From contig NC_085853.1 in the NCBI RefSeq assembly GCF_020906515.1, positions 2,604,001 through 2,668,000 of the forward strand: a DNA stretch of 64,000 bases, written 5' to 3'. The stretch is from Vanrija pseudolonga. Its lineage: Eukaryota; Basidiomycota; Tremellomycetes; Trichosporonales; Trichosporonaceae. The stretch's first letter is position 1; each line of letters begins with the position of its first letter. Below, in pieces: positions 21,854 through 32,432 of this stretch. The notes beneath the pieces were generated by a model, which searched no databases, was not told the DNA's origin, and saw only the letters and a list, made by a program, of their open reading frames with translations. Both the position numbers and the translations under genes were made by a program.

Positions 21854-23503
21854 ATGCCTGTTCGCGACGACAACACCCTGCTACACTTCACCCCCGTCGC
21901 CCCGTCGACGATGGACCTGGTGGGTGACGCCGCCCACGCGAGTGCCGCTGACACTCCCCAGCCATACGCCGACCTGGCCACCATCGACATGAGCTCGTGG
22001 CATGATGGCCCGGACGCGCAGGCCGCCATTGCGAGCAAGCTCGCGCACGCGATGCACACGGACGGGTTCTTCACGCTTGTCGGGCACGGGATTACGGAGG
22101 AGGAGATTGCAAGGCAGGTGGACATTGGTTATGTGAGTGACTCGAAGCGCCGAAGGCGCTGAGGGTGGGCTTGGGGGCCGGCGCTTGCGAGCCGTGATGT
22201 CGCGCGACAACCCACCCCCCCCCTCCGCAGCTCGCTCCCGCTGACGCTCTCGCTCGCTCCCAGACCGTCCTTCAACGCACACCGCTCGAAGAGAAGAAAC
22301 GTCTCCGCGCGCAGATGCAAGAGCAGGGCAACTACAAAGGCTTCAAGCTGCGCAACTACTACGAGTGGGTCGGGCGTGGTGCTGCGGGGCTGAAGGAGTT
22401 GACCTGACACCCCCCAGATTCGGCAAGGGCGTGACGGACAAGATCGAGCAGTTCAACTGGTACCGCGATATGAAGAGCCAGGAGTTTCCCGGGTCCATCC
22501 TGCCGTTCTTTGACGAGGTCAAGGGGTTTACCGAGACGGTGCACAAGAAGGTCTTGTTTGACCTGCTGAGAGGTGAGTGGGGGTGTGCAACCATGACAGT
22601 GTTGTGCTGACCACCCCCCGCAGTCTTCGCCCTCGCGCTCGAACTCCCCTCCGAGACATTCGTCGACGCACACAAGTTTGACGTGCACGACGAGTCGTGG
22701 ATGCGATGTGGGTTGACCGTGGTGGGCCCGCTGACACCCCCCAGACATGGCATTCTACGACGAGCACACGAAGGAGGAGGAGGAGAAGGTCAATGGCGTG
22801 TGGTTGAAGGGCCACCAGGACTTTGGATGTGAGTGGACGGCTGTCACGCGACTCGCACGCCGTGCCACTCGGGCATCGGCTCCCCTTGCATCGCTCACAC
22901 CCCAGCTCTCACGTTCGTCTTCTCCCAGCCCATGGCGTCGCTGCAGGTCCGCGACGACGCCGGCACGTGGCGGTACGTGCGCCACACGCCCGGCGGCATC
23001 ATCGTCAACTGTGGTGTCTTCATGGAGTGGTATACAGGCGGGTACTTCAAGGCTGCCAACCACCGCGTGGCGGCGCCCCCGGCAGACCAGAGGGGGCATA
23101 CGCGCTGCGGCGTGTTCTACTTTGCCGTGCCGAATGATGATGAGCGGGTGGGTCGGGCTAGCGGGGGGTGGCGAAGTCACCCCATCGCGAAGATGCCAAG
23201 CTGACAACCCCTCAGCCAAACACCCTCCTTGCCTCGCCCGTCCTCCAGCGCGCCGGCGTGCGCCCCATCTTCGAGTCGGCCGAGCACGCCCTTACGTCAA
23301 AGGTCTACTCGCAGGCTAGGATATCGCGTGTCGGCAAGAGCGACACGTACAAGCGTCCGTGGGGGGATGGCGAGGTGGTGGTGGAGATGATCGGTGAGTG
23401 GGTCGAGTGCGGCGCAGCCGCACGAGATCGTGTGGGGGATCGTCGTCGTGGGCGGTGCTGATGTCCGTCCGCAGCCGGGGTCGAGGTGCCGTGGTACGGC
23501 TAA
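21854..23503 (+). CDS. 2-oxoglutarate/Fe(II)-dependent dioxygenase (isopenicillin N synthase-like)
   Basis: Eight exons: 21854-22132, 22264-22364, 22418-22572, 22624-22707, 22745-22828, 22906-23147, 23216-23393 and 23475-23503; 383 aa. The N-terminal DIOX_N-type region includes the DGFFTLVGHGI block. The catalytic jelly-roll has the first iron His and Asp in KGHQDFGSLTFVFSQP (assembled across the exon 5/6 junction), the second His in AANHRVAAPP, and GVFYFAVP after it. Members oxidise small molecules using O2 and 2-oxoglutarate; many fungal ones act in specialised metabolism or xenobiotic turnover. Substrate unknown. The last exon encodes only the final residues (VPWYG). Confidence 0.9.
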
Positions 23504-23681
23504 TGCGGAGTGGATCGTGTGGAGTGAGTGTCCTTGATCCTCGGTGGGTGTCGGATCGTCGCCGTCATCGTGTCGAGTCGAATCATAGTCTAGTAATGCA
23601 TCGCATGTGCGCAGTCGTCGCCACCGCCACCGCCGCTGTCATCGTATGCGGGTTGTCGTCGTCTCATCGTCCCCTCACACC

Positions 23682-24343
23682 CTAGTGCTGCGCATTCGCG
23701 AGCGCCTCCTCGAGCTGTGCGATGCGCGCCTCGGCCGCCGAAAGCTGAGTCACGAGGTGGAGGTTTGCGTTCTCCGCCGCCCCGAGGCGGGCGAGCACGT
23801 CGGCGTTGGCGGCGGCGCGCTCGGAGCGTGTATAGGGCGGCGGGGGCGTCTCTGCCGAGTTGCTCGGTAAGCGGACGACGGGCGGGCGGGGCTGGTGAGC
23901 CGTCGCCGCCGCTGGGGTGGGCTGAGAATGCCGTCTCGCGCGCCCGCTCAGCCGGCGCACGATGCTGCTCGACTGCGGCGGGGAGACCATGTAATCCGTC
24001 ACGTCGATGTCTGGGAGGTGGTTGAAGCGCGCGAGGTGGGCTCGGCCGGCGTCAATGTTATCGCCGTGTTCCGGCACCTATGTAGGCGTGAGCTGAGACT
24101 GCAGGCGACGGCGCACTCACCTTGTCGGCGAGGGCGTTGAGGTCGCGCGCGATCTGGCTAGGCGGCACGCCGGCCTCGAGGCGGCTCTCGACGTAGTCTG
24201 CTATCAGGGAGCGGGCGAGGCTGAGCAAGGTCGGTCAGTTAGTCACCCAGCAAGCGGCGACACGGCGACACCCACCGCCCGTTGCCGCCTGGGTCCATCC
24301 GCCCCAGCTTGCGCGCGGTGTAGCTCGTGCTCATGACCGACAT
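23682..24343 (-). CDS. Clustered helical-domain family member P1
   Basis: One of five paralogs (P1-P5) between 23.6 and 32.2 kb. Exons 24343-24276, 24220-24121 and 24077-23682; 187 aa. A phase-2 intron falls after 22 codons, directly before the shared domain LARSLIADYVESRLEAG-x7-ARDLNALADK; a phase-0 intron then precedes VPEHGDNIDAGRAHLARF. The rest is a Pro/Ser-rich linker (ETPPPPYTRSE) and an amphipathic C-terminal coiled coil (AENANLHLVTQLSAAEARIA). No signal peptide. Function unknown; a predicted helical bundle plus coiled coil suggests a self-associating or scaffold protein (inference). Confidence 0.75.
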
Positions 24344-24831
24344 GGTTGGTGTGGGGGTGTGGGAACGTGAGGGCTGAGAGGTGATATAAGCAGAGAGGAG
24401 CAGAGTCGCAGCTGCGTAGTCGTGGCGACGTGACGTGACGATGCGACGTTTGATGGACGACGATGCGATGATGTCGAGGGTTGTTTATCTCGCAGCGACT
24501 AAGACGTCATTCGAGGCAGCACGGCATACGTAGTGCGACAAAGGCCACCTAGCGACGCTGCCAGCCATTCAGTCGTCAACCTTGTCTAGACTTGGAGATG
24601 GTGGGTGAGTTGTGCGTGTACAAGTGGACTCTGAGCTCTGAACAAGTTGCATGCATACTGGCGTCGGGGGCATGGCGTGTACCGTCAAGTCCTCGCACGA
24701 CAAGGCCACCCTACGGCTGCGCGTGTGGCGGTGCATCATCGGAAGTGGCTCTCCCGGCCTCCTGGAGTGACTCTGGCGCCGTTCCAGGAGTCACCGGCTT
24801 TGACTGCACCCCGGCCACCCATCACCCACGC
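24344..24831. other. Intergenic, P1 promoter side
   Basis: No gene supported. Upstream region of P1 on the minus strand and downstream region of the secreted-protein gene. Confidence 0.4.
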
Positions 24832-25182
24832 CTAGTCGTACGGCTGGCAATCAGGCGCGACAAACTTGGTCGTCCCAGTGCGCACGAGCGCATCGCTCAC
24901 CCAGCACCCGTCGGTCGTGTAGTCCCAGATGTTGTTGCCGTTCACGGCGTCGGTCGAGAGGGTCTGGCACACGAGGCGTACCTTCTCGCCCTGCTTGTAC
25001 GTCTTCTTTACTGGGAAGAAGAGGTTACCGCCGTGCCGGCAGTTGGCCCCTTTGGCTGGGATTATGGGGTACGGGCCGTACGTCTTGGGTGCAGCGAGGG
25101 TGGTACCGCAGAGGGCGAGGAGGGTGAGGAGGGCGAGGCGCACTGGGTGGGGTGAGCGGGCATCGGTGTGAGCCGACTCACT
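24832..25182 (-). CDS. Small secreted Cys protein with intron-split start codon
   Basis: The signal peptide MRLALLTLLALCGTTLAAP has no ATG in genomic sequence. An intron at 25181-25143 (39 nt, GTGAGT...GCTCAC...CCCAG) removes the gap: exon 1 ends with the A at 25182 and exon 2 begins TG at 25142, so splicing creates the ATG. CDS is A(25182) plus 25142-24832, 103 aa. A TATAAG box (25240-25247) about 60 bases upstream supports a short 5' leader. The mature protein has four Cys (NCRHG, LVCQT, GCWVS, DCQPY) and an SH3-like W-x-Y-T-T-D-G-C-W-V-S-D stretch seen in fungal secreted proteins. Function unknown; candidate extracellular binding protein or effector. Confidence 0.75.
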   Translation of the reverse strand, partial: SESAHTDARSPHPVRLALLTLLALCGTTLAAPKTYGPYPIIPAKGANCRHGGNLFFPVKKTYKQGEKVRLVCQTLSTDAVNGNNIWDYTTDGCWVSDALVRTGTTKFVAPDCQPYD

Positions 25183-25239
25183 CTTGCAAGTGGACTGGAT
25201 TGTGTTCGTGGGGACCACCTCGTGCTGCTGAACACCCCG

Positions 25240-25247
25240 CTTATAAG
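25240..25247 (-). promoter_or_regulatory. TATA-like box of the secreted-protein gene
   Basis: TTATAAG on the minus strand, about 60 bases before the A that becomes the start codon after splicing. It rules out in-frame codons further upstream as starts. Confidence 0.55.
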
Positions 25248-25424
25248 CTGCGCGCTCGGCTTCACCTCCATGTGACGCCGCGACAGGGGTCGGGAGACAT
25301 GTCGCGTCGGCGCGGCGACACGGGCACGCGACCCCGCCGGCATCCCCACCCAACAGCAACTCTAGTCGTGCATGTCGTCAATGTCTATTGATACAGTAGC
25401 TCATCATCATACTTCCTACCACGC

Positions 25425-26320
25425 CTACGCCGTCATGGACCGCGCGCCGCTCAGCGCCCTACGGTGGAGCGGCGTCGGCGTGCCGGCCCTCTGGCGCCGA
25501 ATCACGCCCTCGAGCTCGGCGCGCTCGCGCTCGCTCTTGTCTGCGCGCAGCTGAGCGCGCGCGACGGCACCCTGCAGCTCGGCGAGCTGTGCCCTCAAGC
25601 TGCGATTCGCCTCCTCGCTCGCCGCCAAGCGCAAGTTGAGCGCGGACACGTCCGCGGCGTGCAGCGCCTCGACGCGCTCGACGGCGGGCGAAGCCTTCGC
25701 GGCCAGCGCGCGCGCGTGCGCCGTGCCCGTTGGCGAGAGGGGCGGCTGGGAGAGCACGGCGGCCGAGGAGCGGCTCCCGGCGCGGATATGCGTGTTGGCC
25801 GCTGGTCTGCTCGGCGGGCTCGGCGCGCACGTACAGCATGGCCTCAGCACCGCGCGCATTGGCCTAGGAGGCGCAGGGAGGGAGGGCGAGGAGGGCGATG
25901 ACGGCGCACTCGACGTCCAGGACGAAAAGGACGCCTCCGAGTCTGAGCTTGCGCGGGGGGAGAAGCGCGCGTAGTGTTCTCGTCCTGCTTCGACGCAGTC
26001 GGCGTGCAGGGGCACCTGGGGGCGTGGGTAAGTGGCTGGCTGGCTGCTGTTACACCACCGCACCCACCTTGGCCATGACTTCCGCTTGGAGCAGGTCGAG
26101 GTCGTACTCGACACGCGCGCTCAGCCCGCACTCCATGTGTGCGTCGACAAAGTCGGCGACGATGGAGCGGGCTTGGCTGGGGTTTTGTTAGCGGGGTGGG
26201 GAGGAGGCCGCGAAGGGCCCGGCGCCGACAGTGCCGCCGCGCCACAACTCACCGCCACTGGCTCGCGTCGAGGGCCTTGAGCCGCTCGACGGTCAACGAG
26301 GTGTGTGGGTAGCTCGCCAT
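25425..26320 (-). CDS. Clustered helical-domain family member P2
   Basis: Exons 26320-26253, 26176-26068 and 26015-25425; 255 aa. Exon 1 is exactly 68 nt as in P1, and both introns occupy the same positions and phases as in P1. Shared domain: QARSIVADFVDAHMECG ... DLDLLQAEVMAK, then VPLHADCVEAGREHYARF. A Ser/Pro-rich linker leads into a long C-terminal coiled coil (ALNLRLAASEEANRSLRAQL and following heptads). No signal peptide or enzyme motif. Same-strand neighbour of the secreted-protein gene. Function unknown. Confidence 0.75.
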
Positions 26321-26807
26321 GGTGTAGAGCTTTTGGTCGATGCAAAGAGAGGAGAAGAGGAAGAGATAGCACCTGTTGCCCACGCGCGATGTTTTGTTTA
26401 CTGCGGGTGGGGTTGGAGTTTTTGCCTCGGTAATGACGTCGCGGTGACGAGAGGCGGCCGAGGAGGGCGGAGGGGAGGCGAGGTAGGGCGGCGACGTCGA
26501 TGGTGGTTCTTTGGTGGGCAGGAGCGTCTGTCAATGGAGCGAGCAGGCAGAGTCAATGGGAAGCAGAGAAGAGCATGCATGGGTCGTTGGTGTCGGCGTC
26601 CTCGTCGCTGTCGCCAAGCTGGTAGTGCTGTTGTTGTTTACGCCGACGACGGCACCCCGAGGCGACGACGACCCCGCCAGGGGCGACTCACCCTGCCGAC
26701 GCGCCGTCCGACATGTCCCAACAGACAAGAAGGCTACATGCATAACTGTAACACATTGAACCGCGGCCCCGCTCTTTCCGCGCTGCAATAAATACATAAC
26801 ACTGCTC
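26321..26807. other. Intergenic between P2 and the W-x-P protein
   Basis: No gene supported; P2 promoter region and 3' end of the gene at 26808. The long minus-strand frame crossing it is an Arg/Pro-rich shadow of the neighbouring gene. Confidence 0.4.
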
Positions 26808-28115
26808 CTAGTGCCGCCCGCTGCGCCATCCGATCGACCACGGCGTGTGGTGGTCGCCGCCGCTGTTGCTGTTCTCTCGCACACCGCCGGGCCCGCTCCA
26901 CGCCATGCTGCTGGCCTTTGGCGGGCTGCCGAGCCGGCGCTCAATGTCAGAGTAGCGGCGGTTGGCGCCAAACTCGGACGGCACGAGCTCGGGGTCGAGC
27001 AGCGCGAGCTCGTTGTGCAGCGCGACCGTCTTGGGCGACGCGGGCGGGTGGTACGACTGGCGCCGGGCGGCGTTGGGCGGCGGCGGCGGGGGCAGCGAGA
27101 CGGCGGGGTGTGTCGGGTCGACGTATGGCTCGGGCGCTGCTGGTGCCGGCGGCGGCGGCGTGGACGGGGTCGCACGCGCGGGCGCGGGCGCGGGCGCGGG
27201 CGCTGGCCGGGGCGGGGCTGACACGCGCGGCACCTGCGACGGCCGGAAGATGAAGGGCGCGAACGAGTGCCGTCGGGGCTTGCTGGGCCCGGGGTATGGC
27301 GGCGGCGCGGCCTGCGACGGGGTTGGCGCCCACGCCCCCTTCTCGGGCAGCGGAGGCGGCGGGGGACCGTTGTCGGCGGGTAACAGCGGCGCCCACTTCT
27401 CCGACCTGCTCGACGACGACGATGCGACGGGCGGGGGCGGCGGGGCAACAAAGGCCGGCAACGGCTCCCACTCGCCCTTATTTCCCGACGAGGCTGGCGG
27501 CGGGGTCTGGGGCACTGCGGCGGCCTTGTCCCTCGGCTTTGTGAGATCCCTCCGGGCGGGGAAGGACGGCCCAGTGACGGGCTCAGTGTCGAGCGGGGGC
27601 GTGAGCAGCGGCGGGGAGGCCGGCGTAGTCGGCACGCTGATCGGCGCAATGTCCTCTGGCTCGGCAAAAGCGACAGGCTCGGGCTCTGGCTCGACCCACT
27701 CGGCGAACAGCTTCCTGTCATTCAGGGCGGCGACGATCTCGTCCTCGTCGTCGTTGACGGCGGGGAGGGCGGACGCGGCCGAGTGCGAGTACGCGCGGGG
27801 GAGCGGGAGGGGCAGTGACCAGCGCTTGCGCTGTGGGGCTTGCGGCTGAGGCTGGGGCGGGGACGGCCGCTGCTCGTCCTCGTCAATGTCCAAAGGGAGC
27901 GGGGCCCATCGCGGCTTGTCATAGTTGAACGACGCGAGACTCGACTCGGTCGCGCGCCGGTGCTGATGCTGCTGCTGGACCTGCCGCTGTCGCTGGCGCC
28001 GGCACAGCGCGTTCATGCAGCTTGATTCGGCGAGGCAGGGCGGGGTCGCGGGGCGCGGCGGGGGCTGCCAGGGCACAGCACTGCTGCTCGCCTCGGCGTT
28101 GGGACTGGTGCTCAT
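26808..28115 (-). CDS. Disordered Pro-rich protein with repeated Trp-x-Pro motifs
   Basis: Single exon, 435 aa, ATG at 28115 (the frame extends further upstream, but its first codon there is TTG). Almost the whole protein is Pro/Ser/Ala-rich and predicted disordered. Isolated tryptophans sit in similar short contexts: WQP at residue 16, WAPLP at 70, WVEP at 140, WEPLP at 216, WAPLLP at 241 and WAPTP at 262, usually preceded by an acidic or basic residue. Evenly spaced W-x-P-[LT] motifs look like repeated peptide ligands for one partner domain. A basic/Gln-rich patch (RRQRQRQVQQQHQH) lies near residues 39-52. No domain or signal peptide. It interrupts the P1-P5 array on the same strand. Confidence 0.65.
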   Translation of the reverse strand: MSTSPNAEASSSAVPWQPPPRPATPPCLAESSCMNALCRRQRQRQVQQQHQHRRATESSLASFNYDKPRWAPLPLDIDEDEQRPSPPQPQPQAPQRKRWSLPLPLPRAYSHSAASALPAVNDDEDEIVAALNDRKLFAEWVEPEPEPVAFAEPEDIAPISVPTTPASPPLLTPPLDTEPVTGPSFPARRDLTKPRDKAAAVPQTPPPASSGNKGEWEPLPAFVAPPPPPVASSSSSRSEKWAPLLPADNGPPPPPLPEKGAWAPTPSQAAPPPYPGPSKPRRHSFAPFIFRPSQVPRVSAPPRPAPAPAPAPARATPSTPPPPAPAAPEPYVDPTHPAVSLPPPPPPNAARRQSYHPPASPKTVALHNELALLDPELVPSEFGANRRYSDIERRLGSPPKASSMAWSGPGGVRENSNSGGDHHTPWSIGWRSGRH

Positions 28116-28677
28116 CTGGCGTGTGCTCGTTCGACTGTTCGATGCAAGGCTATGCGACGATGCGATGCGATGAAGTGGACGGCGAGGTTGTCGTCGTGCG
28201 ATGGGAGTCGTCTGGCTGTCGTCGTCGTTGTCGTCGTCGTCTTTCAAGTGGAACTAGGGTGCCCCCTCAAAGCAACGTGCAGTGATGTCACGTCCTTGTT
28301 GCTGCTGCTGCGGCAGAGGTGCTGCTGTGGCTGTCGTCGTTGATGCAAGAAGAGCAAAAGAGACCAAGATGCATTCAATGATCTCGATCTGCCTCGTCGT
28401 TGTTGTCCTCGTGACTTTTGTGGGCAAATGACGGCCATCGACGGCCGCCTTGGGCCGGACAGCAGTGACAAACACGGGGAGCCTAGACTCGACAACCACA
28501 GCGAGTTAGTTCCCATGCATGCAGCATGCAGCACGACCAGCAGCATCCCGACGACGACCTCAACAACACACGCTCAAATGCATGGCGAGAACAACAATGT
28601 ACAACAGTGTTAAAAGGTCCATATGAAAATGAATAAGCAAGCGGCGACCGCTTGAATGAGATCGATCTGGCTTTCGT
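28116..28677. other. Intergenic with GTC/GCT microsatellite patches
   Basis: No gene supported. GTC-rich trinucleotide runs (about 28189-28241) and a short GCT run near 28300. Promoter side of the W-x-P gene and 3' side of P3. Confidence 0.4.
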
Positions 28678-29440
28678 CTAGGCGGCAATCTGGCGCAGGG
28701 TCGGCGTACCAGGCCCAGCGAGCTCGACAGCGCTGGCAGCGGCGCACGACGCCGAATCGGCGTCGGCAGCACCGTCCTCGGCCCCCTCGACGAGGCGCGC
28801 CTCGAGGTCGCGCTTGGCGTCGACGGCCTCGGCGAGGCGGCGCGCGAGCCGCTCGGCATCCTGCACCGTGTAGGGCGGCGGCGCGCTCGAGCCCGCGGGG
28901 ACAGACGGCAGCTCCTCTGGCGGCGAGTAGGGCGGGGACGGCGCGCGGGGGATGTCCTCGGCAACAGCGGCGGCAGCGTAGAATGATGGCGGGTGCTGGG
29001 GCGGTGCGCTGTGTGGGGTCTGCACGCTGCCGCGGCGGCTGAGCGGCACGTTCTCGTACGCGAAGGGCGGAAGGGACGCGGAACGCGGCGCAATGTCGAG
29101 GTCGTACATCTCCATTGCCTGCTCGAGCGTCGCCTCGTGGCTTGGCAGGTGCGTGGCGAGGGTACGCAGGCGGCGGAGCACGTCGGCGCGCCGCATGCCC
29201 GCCGACAGCTTGGTGTCGACGTAGTGCGCGACCACGACGAGGGCGTAGCTGGGTGTGTGTCAGCAGTGCTCTCAGTGGCCACCCCGCGCGCCGCGCCGCT
29301 TCGCGCCGCGCCACTCACACTGGGTCGGTCTGCCCCTGCGCCGTCTCGAGTGCGGCCATGACCTCTGTCGAGGTCTGGTTTGGTGGCGCGCTGGCCGCGT
29401 AGCGCGCGTAGAGGGCGTCAAAGTCGGGATGGGAGGACAT
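28678..29440 (-). CDS. Clustered helical-domain family member P3
   Basis: Exons 29440-29319 and 29248-28678; 230 aa. The single intron is phase 2 and lies immediately before the shared domain, as in P1, P2 and P4; the second intron of P1/P2 is absent. Domain: ALVVVAHYVDTKLSAG-x-R-x-ADVLRRLRTLATHLPSHEATL. It is followed by a Pro/Ser linker with APPPYTVQDAERLARRLAEA, closely echoing the PPPPYTRSE-plus-coiled-coil arrangement of P1. The N-terminus (MSSHPDFDALYARYAAS) is longer than in P1/P2. Function unknown. Confidence 0.7.
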
Positions 29441-30254
29441 TGCGGGGGAGTGAAGGGGGAGATGAAATGCAAAGAGTCGTGATGAGATGTCGAGTCGATG
29501 GAGCTGGTGTGCGCGTGGTGGTGGTTGATGCAGCGGCGGCCCAAGGCCTGGGGTATGCGGAATGTATGCAGCGGCAAGACGAGGAGACGAGTGCCTGCTG
29601 TGGATGTAATATAGTAGTGAGCAGCAGAATGAGTAAGTGGACGGCGGCGGCGACAACAACATGCTGCTGCCCAGCCAGGGCAAGGCAAGGGCCAGCAAGG
29701 GTGGACTGCAGCGCCACTGAGCGACAGCCAGGTCCAGACTAGGTGCTGCATGCGCGGGGTCGCTCCTCGTGCCCCCGTTTTGCTGTCCTGCTGACCCCCA
29801 CACGGCTGCACACCGCCTTGATGCCTCTGGAGCAGGCTGGAGGTGTCTGGAGTGGCGAGGGAGGGACAGCAGAGGAGCAACGACGACGCAGGGAAATGCA
29901 CCGCCACACTGCTAATCGCACCACCCCACCAGCCCTCCCTACTGCTGCAATCCTCTTGGCACACCCACCCCACCTGGCCCACCTGCTCTGCTCTCTGGCG
30001 TGCCTCGCCTCGCAGCCCCCGTCCCACGGCCTCACCCACGGCCACGACCACCCGCTCACCACGGCGGGCCGCACCGTCTTGCACCGCGAAATGCCCGGTG
30101 GCTGCTCCCATTACCCCTCCGCTGGCCATCGCCACGCCGCACTTCCCCTCCCCGACGCCGCAGACGAGCATCGCATGCATTGTCCCGTGAAACACATGTC
30201 CGCTTGCTTGTCCGTGTCGGCCGTGTTATTACATCAAGCAAGAGCACACCATTG
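29441..30254. other. Intergenic between P3 and P4
   Basis: About 0.8 kb; frames on both strands are His/Pro/Arg-rich and unsupported. No repeat or RNA recognised. Confidence 0.35.
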
Positions 30255-30995
30255 CTACATTCGTACACTCGGTTTGCGTTCGCCGACTCGAGCGGCAGTG
30301 CGAGCACTGGCCGCCGCGTAATACGCTTCCCACTCGTCCTCTTCATCATCGTATCCGCCCGCCAAGCTGGCCGCAGCCTTCATCTCGCGCTCGCTCGGCG
30401 AGCACGCCTCGAGCTTGGCCGCGAGTGCGTGCGGGCTCACTCCTGTGCGGGTGCACTGCCGGTCCACGGGCAGGTGCACGGGCCGGGCTGGGACAGCTGT
30501 GACGACCGCGGCAGAGCTGCTGCTGCGGCGCGCAAAGCCCGCCGAAGCGTGGTGGTGCGCGAGGGCGTGCGCTGCGGCGTCGTCGCTTGTCGAGTGACGT
30601 GGTAACGGCCGAGCTGGGAACGCGTCGACTGGTGCTGTGGCTGAGCGTAGAGGCTGTTGTCGCCGGCGCGTAGGCGACATGTCGTCCCCCTCGCCGCCGA
30701 GCCCCAAATCCGCACTGACGCGCACAAACGCGTCGGCGTACTCTGGCACGCTGCCCGCCAGCGCCAGCAGCTTGGCGCGCACCTCGGCGCGTGTCTTGCC
30801 CCGCGCTGCCTTGAGCCCGAGGTAGGCGTGGAGGACGGCGACGCGCGCGCTGGGGAAAAGTGTCAGAAACCACGCATAGCGTCACGCGACGAGACTCGAC
30901 GCCGCGACTCACTCGCCGCTCTCGGCCGCGTGTAGCTCTGCCACCGCCTGCTCCGCGCTCCAGATGACGTTTGATGGCCGCCGTCGTGTGCTCAT
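30255..30995 (-). CDS. Clustered helical-domain family member P4
   Basis: Exons 30995-30913 and 30849-30255; 225 aa. The phase-2 intron again precedes the shared domain: ARVAVLHAYLGLKAARGKTR then AEVRAKLLALAGSVPEYADAF. The tail differs from P1-P3: instead of the PPPPY-coiled-coil it has a Ser/Ala/His-rich linker and an acidic helix (YDDEEDEWEAYYAAASAR). Homology therefore rests on the domain and the intron phase. Function unknown. Confidence 0.65.
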
Positions 30996-31647
30996 GTCGT
31001 CGAGAAGAGTCAGTCGTGCGAGCGAGAGCCGTCGCCGCTAGCATTACATGCGATGTGCTCCTCCGGCCAGTCAACACCTCGCGACCCCGCGTGACCACTA
31101 GCTTGTAATTGAGTTGCTCTGCGCGGAGGCCGAGACGAGAGAGGTGACTGCTCGCTCCCTCCACACGCGTTGGCGTGTTTCAGCTGGATTCCAACGACCA
31201 ACCCCACAGACTTGGGGTTGCTGCTACATGTGATAGGCTGCTGCGGGGGGGGAGCTTATCACGCGAGACGGGAGGGAGTCGATGTTTGTCTCTACGGCGC
31301 GCAGCGTCGATGCGGCGAGCGAGGCAAGGAACGGGGGCGAGGACGATGAGCCGGGTCTGTGATGCACAGCTGTAGCTGGTGCAACACATGCACGCTTCGT
31401 CGGGTGCGAGCTGGCTCACCGTACAGGTTGCCGGTGCGACGTTCGCTCACTCCGTCGGGTTCTCGCACCGACGCGCGGCGCGTCGCACGCACGCTGTGCG
31501 CTGTGCAGGCTGCTCGCTGCTGCTCGCTGCCTTCTGTTCTTGCTGCACTGCCCTCCTCACAGCTGCCCTCCCCACAGCCGATGCGCTGCGACCTAGTCCC
31601 CAGCCGACTCGGGTACGACTCGGGCCCGCTGCGCTCGCCCTCGGACG
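30996..31647. other. Intergenic between P4 and P5
   Basis: No gene supported on either strand; frames are short and Arg/Cys-rich. Promoter side of P4. Confidence 0.35.
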
Positions 31648-32168
31648 CTACAACGTCGTCCCACCCAGCCTCGACGCCAACCACTTATCCGCCTTGTCGT
31701 CCCACCCCTCCTCGACAGCAGGCGGCGCCTCAAGGCCATACTTTGCCCGCACGGCATCGAGCAGCTTTGCGTGTTGCGGCGCAATGTGCTCCATCTGCAC
31801 GAGCTGCGCCGCGATCGCGCCGGGACCAAAGCCCATGCGCACCTTGCTGTCCATGTAGTAGTAGAGCACGGCGTGCGCGTACGGCTCGTTGCGGCGCGCG
31901 AGGGGCCAGTCGAGGGCTGTGAGGGTGTCGAGGGTTGAGGGGTATGCGCCGACCTTGCGTAGGCGTCAGTACTAAGAGAGCAGGAGCCACCCACCTGCTC
32001 GCGATACATTGCGATCAAGGCGTCGAGCGACGTGCCCGCGTCCACGTCCATCGTGTCGTGCGATAGCTCCGGCGTGCGCGTGCGGTCGTCGGCCGTAGCG
32101 GCGAGGTGTGCCCAGCGCGATGTGCCGTGCGCGTGGGGTTGTGGTTGTGGTGCGTGAGGTTTGGGCAT
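31648..32168 (-). CDS. Clustered helical-domain family member P5
   Basis: Exons 32168-31995 and 31953-31648; 159 aa. The most divergent member: its intron is phase 0 and lies further upstream (after YREQ). The domain is still recognisable: HAVLYYYMDSKVRMGFGPGA then IAAQLVQMEHIAPQHAKLLD, aligning with IADYVESRLEAGVPPSQIARDL-type sequence in P1. It lacks the linker and coiled coil and ends WLASRLGGTTL. The N-terminus is His/Pro/Gln-rich. Function unknown. Confidence 0.6.
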
Positions 32169-32432
32169 CGAGGTGAGGTCGGAGTGAGAAGAGTTGTCGA
32201 GGAGATGGAGGTGGCGAGTGGAGGTGGTTTGTTGTTGTCGGCTTTGATCTCGGCGTCGGCGACGGCGATCAACCTCGGACCAACAGTCAAGCGCTCGAGT
32301 GGCCAACGGCAATGCATAGAACATGTGGGAGACTGTATGGGACACATGATGCATACAATGCTCTCTCACCGGACCAGGACCAGGTACTACTGCAGGACCA
32401 AGTCACAAGTCAGCTGCCTGCCTCCCAACTTC

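Noticed and set aside
26531-27721. 396-codon Arg/Pro/Ser-rich minus-strand frame
   Set aside because: Same-strand out-of-frame shadow of the W-x-P protein gene; composition is that of a shifted GC-rich frame.
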